A stretch of 64,000 nucleotides of DNA, taken from assembly GCF_003258595.1 (NCBI RefSeq), contig NZ_QHHQ01000001.1, positions 186,001 to 250,000 on the forward strand, read 5' to 3'. The notes under the pieces were generated by a model. The model worked only from the letters and a program-made list of their open reading frames with translations, was not told the DNA's origin and ran no database searches. The position numbers and the translations under genes were made by a program. The DNA is from Acuticoccus sediminis (GTDB lineage: Bacteria > Pseudomonadota > Alphaproteobacteria > Rhizobiales > Amorphaceae). Shown here piece by piece: positions 19,949 through 29,174 of the stretch (the first letter of the stretch is position 1; each line of letters begins with the position of its first letter).

Positions 19949-20395
19949 ATGGGGATGAGTAGCCCCTCCGGGGCCCGTCGCACCGGCCGTGGCCGGCGTC
20001 GCGCCCGCTTCCAGCCAATGAGCGAGATCAACGTCACGCCGTTCGTCGACGTGATGCTGGTGCTGCTCATCATCTTCATGGTGGCCGCGCCGCTGCTGAC
20101 GGTGGGCGTGCCCATCGACCTGCCGGAGAGCCAGGCGAACCCGATCGAGGGCCGCACGGACCCGATCAACATCTCCATCACGCCCGAGGGCGCGATCTAC
20201 GTGAACGAGGCCGAGGTCGCGATCACGCAGCTCGTCGACCGCCTCGGCCAGGAGACCGCGGGCAACCTCGAGGAGCGCATCCAGGTGCGCGGCGACGCGT
20301 CGGCCAACTACGGCATCATCATGCGCGTGATGGGCCGGCTGAACCGCGCCGGCTATAACCGCCTCGCCCTCGTGACGACCGAGGAACCGAGCTGA
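19949..20395 (+). CDS. tolR: Tol-Pal system protein TolR
   Basis: ExbD/TolR partner of TolQ. After an arginine-rich cytoplasmic start comes MSEINVTPFVDVMLVLLIIF, where the aspartate in the membrane helix is the proton-carrying residue of the family. The 148-residue length and the periplasmic domain ending RLALVTTEEPS fit. A strong AGGAGG lies upstream. The tolA start is one base after the tolR stop codon. Confidence 0.95.
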   Translation: MGMSSPSGARRTGRGRRRARFQPMSEINVTPFVDVMLVLLIIFMVAAPLLTVGVPIDLPESQANPIEGRTDPINISITPEGAIYVNEAEVAITQLVDRLGQETAGNLEERIQVRGDASANYGIIMRVMGRLNRAGYNRLALVTTEEPS

Positions 20396-20396
20396 C

Positions 20397-21440
20397 ATGC
20401 GCGCGGCGTTCATCGTCTCGTTCCTGCTGCACCTCGTGATCCTCGCCGCGGCCGTGATCACGCTGCCGAGCAGCCAGGGCTTCACGCCGCCACCGGTGGC
20501 GGCGCTGCCGATCGAGATCATCACGATCGACGAGAAGACGGACGTGACCGAGGGCAAGGCCGAGGAGACGGTGGTCGCCATGGCCCCCGCGCCCGAGACG
20601 GTCGAAAGCGAGACCGAGCCGCAGCCCGAGGAGATGCCGGGCGCCAACGACCAGGAATCGGACCACATCGCGACCAACGAGGACGCGATCGACTCCCAGG
20701 CCATCTCCACCGCCCCCGAGGAGGCCGGCGAGCCCGAGCCGCAGCCGGAGGAATCGGAGCCCGTCGACGAGGTGATGCAGGAGCCGGTCCCGGAGACCGC
20801 GCCCGAGCCCGATCCCGTCGAGGCGCCGACCGAGACCGCCGCCGCGCCGGAGCCCGACCCCGCCCCGGCCGAACCGGAGCCGGCGCCCGCCGCCGAGCCG
20901 GAGCCGCAGCCCGAGGTCGCCGCGACCCCGCCGCCGCCGGTGCCGGAGAAGGTCGTGCCGCGCTCCCGTCCGCCGCGGCCGCCGCGGCGCACGCAGACCG
21001 CGCGGCAGGAGACCCCGCGCGAGGACGCCTTCAACGCCGACCAGATCTCCTCGCTGCTCAACCGCACCGCCGCGTCCGGCGGCGGTTCGGGCCGCGCTCA
21101 GGCGAGCGCCGGCACGGCGAGCGGCCGCGCCAACGCCGCCCAGACCGCGACGTTCACAGACGTCCTGATGTCCCGACTGCGGGAATGCTGGATCCGCCCG
21201 GCCGCCGTCGGCCAGGAGGAGGAGCTCGCCATCGTGGTGCAGTTCACCCTCTCCCCGAACGGCAACATCGATCGCATCGTCGACGTCCGCGCCCGCGGCA
21301 TCGGCCCGATCTTCGACGTCGCCGCGGAAGCGGCACGCCGCGCCGTGCTCAAGTGCGCGCCCTACGACTGGCTGCCGGCGGACCAGTACAATCTGTGGCA
21401 GGAGCTGCAGGTGACGTTCGATCCGCGCGAGTTCCAGTAG
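20397..21440 (+). CDS. tolA: Tol-Pal system protein TolA (TonB-like)
   Basis: TolA spans the periplasm from the TolQR motor to TolB/Pal. It has a single N-terminal anchor (residues 3-20) and a long central part dominated by Pro, Glu and Ala (about residues 60-200) instead of the Lys/Ala/Glu coiled helix of E. coli. The C-terminal TonB/TolA domain runs from about residue 240 and includes RECWIRPAAVG and the typical ending AVLKCAPYDWLP. Length is 347 residues. Identification relies on locus position and the TonB-like C-terminus; the low-complexity middle is poorly conserved in the family. Confidence 0.88.
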   Translation: MRAAFIVSFLLHLVILAAAVITLPSSQGFTPPPVAALPIEIITIDEKTDVTEGKAEETVVAMAPAPETVESETEPQPEEMPGANDQESDHIATNEDAIDSQAISTAPEEAGEPEPQPEESEPVDEVMQEPVPETAPEPDPVEAPTETAAAPEPDPAPAEPEPAPAAEPEPQPEVAATPPPPVPEKVVPRSRPPRPPRRTQTARQETPREDAFNADQISSLLNRTAASGGGSGRAQASAGTASGRANAAQTATFTDVLMSRLRECWIRPAAVGQEEELAIVVQFTLSPNGNIDRIVDVRARGIGPIFDVAAEAARRAVLKCAPYDWLPADQYNLWQELQVTFDPREFQ

Positions 21441-21448
21441 GTACCGTC

Positions 21449-21469
21449 GCCCCGCACCCGCTGCGGGGC
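21449..21469 (+). terminator. Stem-loop between tolA and tolB
   Basis: A perfect 8-bp stem GCCCCGCA/TGCGGGGC with a 5-base loop begins nine bases after the tolA stop, followed by a pyrimidine run CCCTTCTTC. It could partly terminate transcription so that tolB is expressed at a different level or from its own promoter. Confidence 0.5.
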
Positions 21470-21568
21470 CCTTCTTCGGCGGGCGGCCCTCCGTCCTTCG
21501 CCGCGTCCGGGGTAGCGGGATAAAGGCCGCTGCCCTAGGAAAGACCTGTTCCAACTAAGGGTGTGCTC

Positions 21569-22900
21569 ATGCTCTCGCGCATCAAGCTATACGTGGCGAC
21601 ATTGGCCAAGCCGATCCTGGCGGCCGCGGCCGTGGTGGCAACACTGTCGTCACCGGCGAGCGCGCTCGTATCGATCGAGGTGACCGGCGGCGACGTCCGT
21701 CCGCTCCCCATCGCGATCCCCTACTTCACCAGCCAGACCGGCGACCAGCTCGGTCAGCAGATCTCGCAGGTGGTGATGGACGACCTCGTCGGGTCGGGCC
21801 TCTTCGCCGCCGTGGACCGCAGCCTGTACCAGCCGCCCGTCGTCGGCGTCGAGGTGGTGCCGATGTTCGCCGACTGGCGCGCGATCGGCGCCGAGGCGCT
21901 GGTAACCGGCTCGGTCGTCCAGGCCGGCGGCGGCCAGCTCCGCGTCGAGTTCCGGCTGTGGGACCCGCTGCAGGAACAGCAGGTGGTCGGCCAGCAGTTC
22001 ACGACCACGCCGGACAACTGGCGCCGCGTCGCCCACATCGTCGCCGACGCGATCTACGAGCGCCTCACCGGCGAGGCCGGCTACTTCGACACCCGCATGG
22101 TGTTCGTCGCCGAGTCCGGTCCGAAGAACGCCCGCGTGAAGCGCCTCGCGATCATGGACTATGACGGCGCCAACCTCAGCTACCTGACCGACGGCAAGAC
22201 GCTGGTGCTCACCCCGCGCTTCAGCCCGGCCGGCCAGTACGTGACCTACATGAGCTACGAGGGCGCCCAGCCGCAGGTCTTCCTGCTCGACCTCGAGACG
22301 GGCAAGCGCCAGCTCCTCTCCAAGCAGGGCAACATGAGCTTCGCGCCGCGCTTCTCGCCGGACGGCTCCACGGTGGTGATGAGCCTGCAGGAGGGCGGCA
22401 ACGCCAACATCTTCGCGATGAGCCTCCGGGGCGGCGCACCGCGCCGGCTGACCAGCACCCCGGCCATCGACACCGGCCCGTCCTACTCTCCCGACGGCTC
22501 GCGAATCGTCTTCGAGAGCGACCGGGGCGGCACGCAGCAGCTCTACGTGATGAACGCGGACGGCTCGAACCAGCAGCGCATCTCGTTCGGCGAGGGGCGC
22601 TACTCGACGCCGGTGTGGTCCCCGAAGGGCGATCTCATCGCCTTCACCAAGCAGGCTCAGGGGCGCTTTGCCATCGGCGTGATGCGCCCGGACGGCTCGG
22701 ACGAGCGCATCCTCACCTCCGGCTTCCACAACGAGGGCCCGACCTGGGCGCCGAACGGGCGCGTGATCGCCTTCTTCCGCGATTCGGGCGGCCCCAACGG
22801 CGGACCGGGCATCTGGACGGTGAACGTGACCGGCCGCAACGAGCGGCAGCTCCGCCTCAACACCTTCGCCTCAGACCCCGCCTGGTCGCCCAAGCGCTGA
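21569..22900 (+). CDS. tolB: Tol-Pal system periplasmic protein TolB
   Basis: TolB is a periplasmic protein with an N-terminal domain and a six-bladed beta-propeller that binds Pal and TolA. A signal peptide ending TLSSPASA precedes the N-terminal domain ([14 protein letters not shown]...). The propeller shows regular blades with SPDG-type turns: [60 protein letters not shown], and a final WSPKR. I use the ATG at 21569, eight bases after AAGG, in place of the GTG two codons earlier. Pal, its normal partner, is not encoded next; the following gene is on the other strand. Confidence 0.95.
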   Translation: MLSRIKLYVATLAKPILAAAAVVATLSSPASALVSIEVTGGDVRPLPIAIPYFTSQTGDQLGQQISQVVMDDLVGSGLFAAVDRSLYQPPVVGVEVVPMFADWRAIGAEALVTGSVVQAGGGQLRVEFRLWDPLQEQQVVGQQFTTTPDNWRRVAHIVADAIYERLTGEAGYFDTRMVFVAESGPKNARVKRLAIMDYDGANLSYLTDGKTLVLTPRFSPAGQYVTYMSYEGAQPQVFLLDLETGKRQLLSKQGNMSFAPRFSPDGSTVVMSLQEGGNANIFAMSLRGGAPRRLTSTPAIDTGPSYSPDGSRIVFESDRGGTQQLYVMNADGSNQQRISFGEGRYSTPVWSPKGDLIAFTKQAQGRFAIGVMRPDGSDERILTSGFHNEGPTWAPNGRVIAFFRDSGGPNGGPGIWTVNVTGRNERQLRLNTFASDPAWSPKR

Positions 22901-22920
22901 GGCCGTCGAGGCCGCTCCGA

Positions 22921-22941
22921 CCGGGCCGTTGGCCGGCCCGG
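22921..22941. terminator. Bidirectional stem-loop between tolB and the YgjP-like gene
   Basis: CCGGGCC-N7-GGCCCGG is a perfect 7-bp stem placed 20 bases after tolB and 16 bases from the convergent stop codon. Its position suits termination from both directions. Confidence 0.45.
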
Positions 22942-22957
22942 ACCGGGCGTGGGCGCC

Positions 22958-23812
22958 TCAGTCGGCGCCGATGGCGTGGAGCATGCGGCCGTTGCGCTTC
23001 AGCCAGGCGCGGGCCGCTTCGTGGTTCGGGTCGAGCCGGGCGTTGAGGCGCCAGAACGCCGCCGAGTGGTTCAGCTCGACGAGGTGGGCCACCTCGTGGG
23101 CGGCCACGTACTGCAGGACGAACGGCGGCGCCAGCACCAGTCGCCAGGAGAACGACAGGACGCCCGACGGGCTGCACGAGCCCCACTGCGCCCGGGTGTC
23201 CTTCACCTTCATCATCGACGGCCGCTTGCCGACCTTCGCGGCGTAGACCGCGACCGCGGCCTCGAGGTCGGCCCGCGCCTCCGCCTTCAGCCAGGTGGAG
23301 AGGCGGCGCGCCACGTGTTCAGGCGCGCCGGGGACCCACAGGAGGCGCCCGTCGTCCTCGGTCTCCTCGACCGATACCGTGCCGCGGATGCGGCCGGTGC
23401 CGCGGATCTCGTGGTCCTCGCCGCGTAGCGGGATGATGGCGCCCTCCGCGAAGGAGACGACGGGGCTGCGCTCGGCGAGGCGCGCGGCGAGCCAGCCGGC
23501 CTGCCCGCGCACGAATCGCTCGGCGCTGCCGATGGGCGCGCGCACCGGGATGGTGACGATGGGAGAGGCCCCGCCCGGCGGCACGCGCAGGGTCATGCGC
23601 CGCGCGCGGGAGGCCCGGCGCAGCTCCACGACCGCCGGCCCGTCCGGAAGGTCGACCGTGATCTCCTCGCGCTGCGGCAAGTCCGGCTTGGCCGCGACGA
23701 CCGGCGAGCGCCGGCCCGCGTAGCGTCGCGTCATCGCCCGCGCCCCGTCCGCAGCGGCGCGCAGCCCGGTCTTCCAGTCGGTGAGGTCTCGCCAGTCCAC
23801 GTGCCGCCCCAT
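22958..23812 (-). CDS. YgjP-type zinc metallohydrolase (M48-like, DUF45)
   Basis: The protein belongs to the YgjP/UTP-pyrophosphatase family of small metal-dependent hydrolases. The C-terminal half has RAQWGSCSPSGVLSFSWRLVLAP followed by the HExxH zinc site in AAHEVAHLVELNHSAAFW, with the third histidine in ELNH. The N-terminal part RRMTLRVPPGG is also typical. Start is uncertain: a GTG at 23866, ATG at 23812 (used here, 284 residues) or ATG at 23734 (258 residues, nearest the usual family length). None has a strong ribosome-binding site. The cellular substrate is not settled for the family. Confidence 0.8.
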   Translation of the reverse strand: MGRHVDWRDLTDWKTGLRAAADGARAMTRRYAGRRSPVVAAKPDLPQREEITVDLPDGPAVVELRRASRARRMTLRVPPGGASPIVTIPVRAPIGSAERFVRGQAGWLAARLAERSPVVSFAEGAIIPLRGEDHEIRGTGRIRGTVSVEETEDDGRLLWVPGAPEHVARRLSTWLKAEARADLEAAVAVYAAKVGKRPSMMKVKDTRAQWGSCSPSGVLSFSWRLVLAPPFVLQYVAAHEVAHLVELNHSAAFWRLNARLDPNHEAARAWLKRNGRMLHAIGAD

Positions 23813-24020
23813 GCCCGGCCCATCCGCCGCGGCGCGATCGTCCCCGCAGGCGACGGCGATGTCCACCCTACCGAGACGACTGTCGAGGCGTTTGCCAGCG
23901 GCACGCGAGCCGGCCCGTCAACCATGGGGTTCCTCCGAATGCAGGGCGGAGAGGCTCGCGGGGTTCGCGAATCATCCGGCCGGCGAACGACCACCTTACA
24001 TCCGAGCGGTGAATAAAAAG

Positions 24021-25646
<1,626 letters not shown>

Positions 25647-25737
25647 GTCGTTATTCCCGGCGCACCTTTGGACGTTCGCCCAGTCTAGCGTGCGCCGGGA
25701 GAGGATGCACCCGGAGGCGGATTAAATGTCGGCAAGC

Positions 25738-26073
25738 TCAGTCCGCCTGCAGGACCTTCAGATTGCTGTCCCCCGTCACGGTCAGCGGGCGCCGGACCGT
25801 GCCGCTCCGGCCGGGCACCTCGACGGTGTACTGGCCGGGCGGAACCGAGTCGGCCCGGAAGAAGCCGTCACGGTTGGTCACGGCGGAGGTGCAATGCCCG
25901 TTGCCGCAGATCGAGATGCGGCCGTAGGGGATCCCGATGCCCTCCGCCGTCACCACCTTGCCGCGCAGCTCCTGCGCGGTGGCGCCGGCCGGGGTGAGCG
26001 CAATCGCCGCGGCGAGGGACAGGTGCACGGGCGCCAGTCGCGTGAGCGGGCCGAGGATGCGTCTAGTTCGCAT
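25738..26073 (-). CDS. Small exported protein with carboxypeptidase-regulatory-like domain
   Basis: A 111-residue protein with a signal peptide (basic MRTRRI start, hydrophobic stretch, ending GATAQ). The mature part ELRGKVVTAEGIGIPYGRISIC...TNRDGFFRADSVPPGQYTVEV reads like a single CarboxypepD_reg / transthyretin-like beta-sandwich of about 75 residues. Two cysteines (ISICGNGHC) could form a disulfide. The ATG overlaps the 3' end of the upstream membrane-protein gene by 11 bases, so the two are probably translated together. I do not recognise a named family, and no function is inferred beyond a periplasmic or surface beta-domain. Confidence 0.65.
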   Translation of the reverse strand: MRTRRILGPLTRLAPVHLSLAAAIALTPAGATAQELRGKVVTAEGIGIPYGRISICGNGHCTSAVTNRDGFFRADSVPPGQYTVEVPGRSGTVRRPLTVTGDSNLKVLQAD

Positions 26074-26638
26074 GGCTCAGCCCCGCGACCTGCTGCTCGC
26101 GCCATTTCGCGAGCGTCACCGCCGGGAAGCGGAATTCACGCTGGCCGTACTTGTCCGCCGCCGCGAGGTTGAGGTCGGCATGCTCGTGCCCCGCGTACTC
26201 GAGGATGACGCGCTCGAAGGGCCAGACGATCTTGCCGTTCTCGTCGGTCGGCGCGCGCACGTTCATCGACCAGGTGACCGTGCCGTCCGGCGCGGCGCTG
26301 GCCGAGTCGGCCCGGGGTTCCAGCGTCAGCACCAGGAGGCGCGGGTCGAAGTCGCCGCGGTGGGTGATCCCCTCCAGATTGAGCGTCCCGCGGACGACGT
26401 AGAGCGACGCGAGGTCGTTCATCGGCGGCTTGTAGTAGTAGAAGACGAACGGGGCCGCGACGAACATCGTCACGAGGAAGTACATCGCAAAGGCGCCGCC
26501 GAGTTTGAGGGTCAGACCCTTGAAGGGCCCTTCCACGATCTGCCGCTCCGGCGCAAAACAGTAGATGAGAAGCGCAGGTACGAGCGGCACCAGCACGACC
26601 AGTGCGAATACGATGAGTAGCTCGACAAAAGCGTCCAT
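26063..26638 (-). CDS. Membrane protein with periplasmic domain, unknown function
   Basis: A 191-residue product with two hydrophobic segments, at about residues 5-27 (ELLIVFALVVLVPLVPALLI) and 43-63 (GGAFAMYFLVTMFVAAPFVF). A soluble domain of about 120 residues follows (LEGITHRGDFDPRLLVLTLEP...). The ATG at 26638 starts the first helix; a longer frame adds 25 residues lacking features. I do not recognise the family. It overlaps the small exported-protein gene downstream and sits between the yejE terminator and yejF. An AT-rich inverted repeat just upstream may regulate it. Confidence 0.6.
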   Translation of the reverse strand: MDAFVELLIVFALVVLVPLVPALLIYCFAPERQIVEGPFKGLTLKLGGAFAMYFLVTMFVAAPFVFYYYKPPMNDLASLYVVRGTLNLEGITHRGDFDPRLLVLTLEPRADSASAAPDGTVTWSMNVRAPTDENGKIVWPFERVILEYAGHEHADLNLAAADKYGQREFRFPAVTLAKWREQQVAGLSHAN

Positions 26639-26647
26639 GAAAAGCAC

Positions 26648-26682
26648 CCGATATCGTATTAACAATCTCAAATTGATATCGG
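26648..26682 (-). promoter_or_regulatory. Operator-like inverted repeat
   Basis: CCGATATC at 26648-26655 and GATATCGG at 26675-26682 are perfect inverted 8-mers, 19 bases apart, immediately upstream of the unknown membrane-protein gene. The roughly 120-base stretch to 26765 is clearly AT-richer than the rest of the window. It looks like a promoter with a dimeric regulator site. No specific regulator is recognised. Confidence 0.45.
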
Positions 26683-26765
26683 ATATGGGGGCGTTCAGCA
26701 ACGCGCGCATCATCGCACGCAGCAGAACGTGACGGCGATGACATCACATTTATTTGTGCCTTGAA

Positions 26766-26792
26766 GAATCAGGGCCTCACGGGCCCTGATTC
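26766..26792 (-). terminator. Strong stem-loop terminator after yejE
   Basis: GAATCAGGGCC-N5-GGCCCTGATTC is a perfect 11-bp stem that starts six bases after the yejE stop on the minus strand, followed by TTCAAGG. It is the longest simple terminator-like hairpin in the window and should end the yejAABE transcript before the next genes. Confidence 0.7.
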
Positions 26793-26798
26793 AGGAGG

Positions 26799-28037
26799 TC
26801 AGGCGAAAGTCTTGCGCGGGTCGAACGCGTCGCGGACGCCTTCGCCGATGAAGATCAGCAGCGAGAGCATCATCGCCAGCACCGCGAAGCCGGTCAGGCC
26901 CAGCCACGGCGCGCTGGGGTTGTTCTTGCCCTGCGCGAGCAGCTCGCCCAGCGACGGCGAGCCCGGCGGCAGGCCGAGGCCGAGGAAGTCGAGCGACGTG
27001 AGCGTCGTGATCGACCCGGACATGATGAACGGCAGGAAGGTCAGCGTCGCGACCATCGCGTTCGGCAGGAGGTGCCGGCGCATGATCGTGACCGAGCCGA
27101 CGCCGAGCGCGCGGGCGGCCGCGACATACTCGAAGTTGCGCGCCCTCAGGAACTCGGCGCGCACCACGCCCACCAGCCCGACCCATGAGAACAGGAGCAG
27201 GATCCCGAGCAGCAGGAAGAAGCTTGGCATGAACACGGAGGAGAAGATCAGGATGAGGTAGAGCGAGGGCACCGAGGTCCAGATCTCGATGAAGCGCTGG
27301 AACAGGAGGTCCGTCCAGCCGCCGAAGTAGCCCTGGACCGCTCCGGCGGCGATGCCGATGACCGACGACAGGACCGTGAGCACGAGGCCGAAGATGACCG
27401 AGATGCGGAACCCGTAGATCGCCCGTGCCAGCACGTCCCGGCCGAGATCGTCGGTGCCGAGCCAGTTCCACGTCCAGACCGAGCAGGCCGGGTCGTCGAC
27501 ACCGCCCGGAAGGGTCCTGCAGCGCTCCTCCTTGGTGAAGGTCCACGACGGCGCGGACGGCAGCGCGGTCGGCGGGTTCTTGTTCTCGGAGCGGTAGTCG
27601 TAGCGGATCGGCGGCCAGAGCATCCAGCCGTTGGCGTTGATCTCCTCGCTGATGAACGGGTCGCGGTAGTCCGTGCGGGCGAGGAAGCCGCCGAACTTCT
27701 CCTCCGGGTAGTCGACGAAGACGGGGAAGAGGACCTCGCCCTTGTACATCGCCACCAAGGGCCGGTCGTTGGCGATGAACTCGGCGAACAGCGCCAGGAT
27801 GAACAGCGGGATGAAGATGCAGAGCGAGGAGAAGCCGAGCCGGTGCCGCTTGAAGATGGCCCAGCGCCGCGCGTTGATGGTCCGGCTGCCGCCGAAGCCG
27901 CCGCCGGTCGGGAGCTGGGTCGCCTCGCGCTCGGCGGGCGGCAGGGCGATGTCGACGGTCTCCGACGGATCGGGCGCGCCGGGCATCGCGTCCTCGCGCG
28001 GCGTGTCGGGATCCTCGTTGCGCTTGTGCTCGTCCAT
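26799..28037 (-). CDS. yejE: Oligopeptide ABC transporter permease YejE
   Basis: Inner-membrane permease of the microcin C / oligopeptide importer family. The 412 residues include a cytoplasmic start of about 65 residues, a first helix (FSSLCIFIPLFILALFAEFI), and a periplasmic insert of about 120 residues carrying two cysteines (RCRTLPGGVDDPAC). The BPD_transp core follows. The EAA loop that contacts the ATPase is EYVAAARALGVGSVTIMRRHLLPN. The insert before the core is typical of YejE. ATG follows GAGGTCTGACG. Two bases separate it from the yejB stop, indicating one operon. Confidence 0.94.
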   Translation of the reverse strand: MDEHKRNEDPDTPREDAMPGAPDPSETVDIALPPAEREATQLPTGGGFGGSRTINARRWAIFKRHRLGFSSLCIFIPLFILALFAEFIANDRPLVAMYKGEVLFPVFVDYPEEKFGGFLARTDYRDPFISEEINANGWMLWPPIRYDYRSENKNPPTALPSAPSWTFTKEERCRTLPGGVDDPACSVWTWNWLGTDDLGRDVLARAIYGFRISVIFGLVLTVLSSVIGIAAGAVQGYFGGWTDLLFQRFIEIWTSVPSLYLILIFSSVFMPSFFLLLGILLLFSWVGLVGVVRAEFLRARNFEYVAAARALGVGSVTIMRRHLLPNAMVATLTFLPFIMSGSITTLTSLDFLGLGLPPGSPSLGELLAQGKNNPSAPWLGLTGFAVLAMMLSLLIFIGEGVRDAFDPRKTFA

Positions 28038-28039
28038 CG

Positions 28040-29146
28040 TCAGACCTCGCGGCTTTCGAAGTCGATCCGCGGATCGACGAGCGTGTAGGTGAGATCGGAG
28101 ACCAGGTTCACGACGAGCGCCAGCAGCGAGAAGACGTAGAGCGTGCCGAAGACGATCGGGTAGTCACGGTCGAACACCGCCTCGAAGCCGAGGAGGCCCA
28201 GCCCCTCCAGGCTGAAGATCGTCTCGATCAGCAGCGATCCGGTGAAGAACGCGCCGATGAAGGCGCCCGGGAAGCCGGCGATGATGATCAGCATCGCGTT
28301 GCGGAAGACATGGCCGTAGAGGACCTGCGGCTCCGAGAGGCCCTTCATGCGCGCCGTCATCACGTACTGCTTGCGGATTTCCTCCAGGAAGGAGTTCTTC
28401 GTCAGCAGCGTGATGGTCGCGAAGGCGCCGGTCGACATGGCGATCAGCGGCAGCGTCATGTGCCAGAAATAGTCCGCGATCCGCGCCGGCCAGGAGAGCT
28501 CGTGCCAGTTCTCCGACGTCAGCTCGCCGAGCGGGAAGATCGACCAGAACGAACCGCCGGCGAAGAGGATGATCAGGAGGATCGCGAACAGGAAGCCCGG
28601 TATCGCGTAGCCGATGATGATGACGCCCGACGTCCAGATGTCGAACACCGACCCTGCCTTCACCGCCTTGCGGATGCCGAGCGGGATCGAGATCACGTAC
28701 GATATCAGCGTCATCCAGAGGCCGAGCGAGATCGACACCGGCAACGCCTCGACGATGAGCTCGGAGACGCGGCGGTCGCGGAAGAAGCTCTCGCCGAGGT
28801 CGAAGGTCACGTACTTCTTGATCATGATCCAGAAGCGCTCGACCGGGCCCTTGTCGAACCCGTACTGGCGTTCCAGCTCGGCGATGAGCTGGGGGTCGAT
28901 GCCCTGGGCGCCGCGGTAGGAGCTGTTGCCGCCGCCGCCAGCGCCCTGCCCGGTCCCGGCGAAGTCGCCGGCGGCCGTGCCGCCGGAGATGCGGGCGGTG
29001 GAGCCGACGTCGGTGCCCCGCAGCTCGGCGATGGCCTTTTCGACGGGTCCGCCCGGAGCGAACTGGATGACGACGAACGAGATGAGGAGGATGCCGAAGA
29101 GGGTCGGCACCATCAGGGCCAGGCGGCGGACGATATACGCGAGCAT
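28040..29146 (-). CDS. yejB: Oligopeptide ABC transporter permease YejB
   Basis: Partner permease of YejE. It starts with the DppB/OppB signature MLAYIVRRLALMVPTLFGI and has a loop of about 60 residues containing QFAPGGPVE, then five more helices. The EAA-like loop is near KQYVMTARMKGLSEPQVLYGHVFRNA. A glycine- and alanine-rich insert (about residues 55-75) precedes the core. The product of 368 residues fits the family. The first binding-protein gene ends 28 bases upstream on the same strand. Confidence 0.94.
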   Translation of the reverse strand: MLAYIVRRLALMVPTLFGILLISFVVIQFAPGGPVEKAIAELRGTDVGSTARISGGTAAGDFAGTGQGAGGGGNSSYRGAQGIDPQLIAELERQYGFDKGPVERFWIMIKKYVTFDLGESFFRDRRVSELIVEALPVSISLGLWMTLISYVISIPLGIRKAVKAGSVFDIWTSGVIIIGYAIPGFLFAILLIILFAGGSFWSIFPLGELTSENWHELSWPARIADYFWHMTLPLIAMSTGAFATITLLTKNSFLEEIRKQYVMTARMKGLSEPQVLYGHVFRNAMLIIIAGFPGAFIGAFFTGSLLIETIFSLEGLGLLGFEAVFDRDYPIVFGTLYVFSLLALVVNLVSDLTYTLVDPRIDFESREV

Positions 29147-29174
29147 CAGGCGGGGACTCGGCGCGAGAGCGGGA

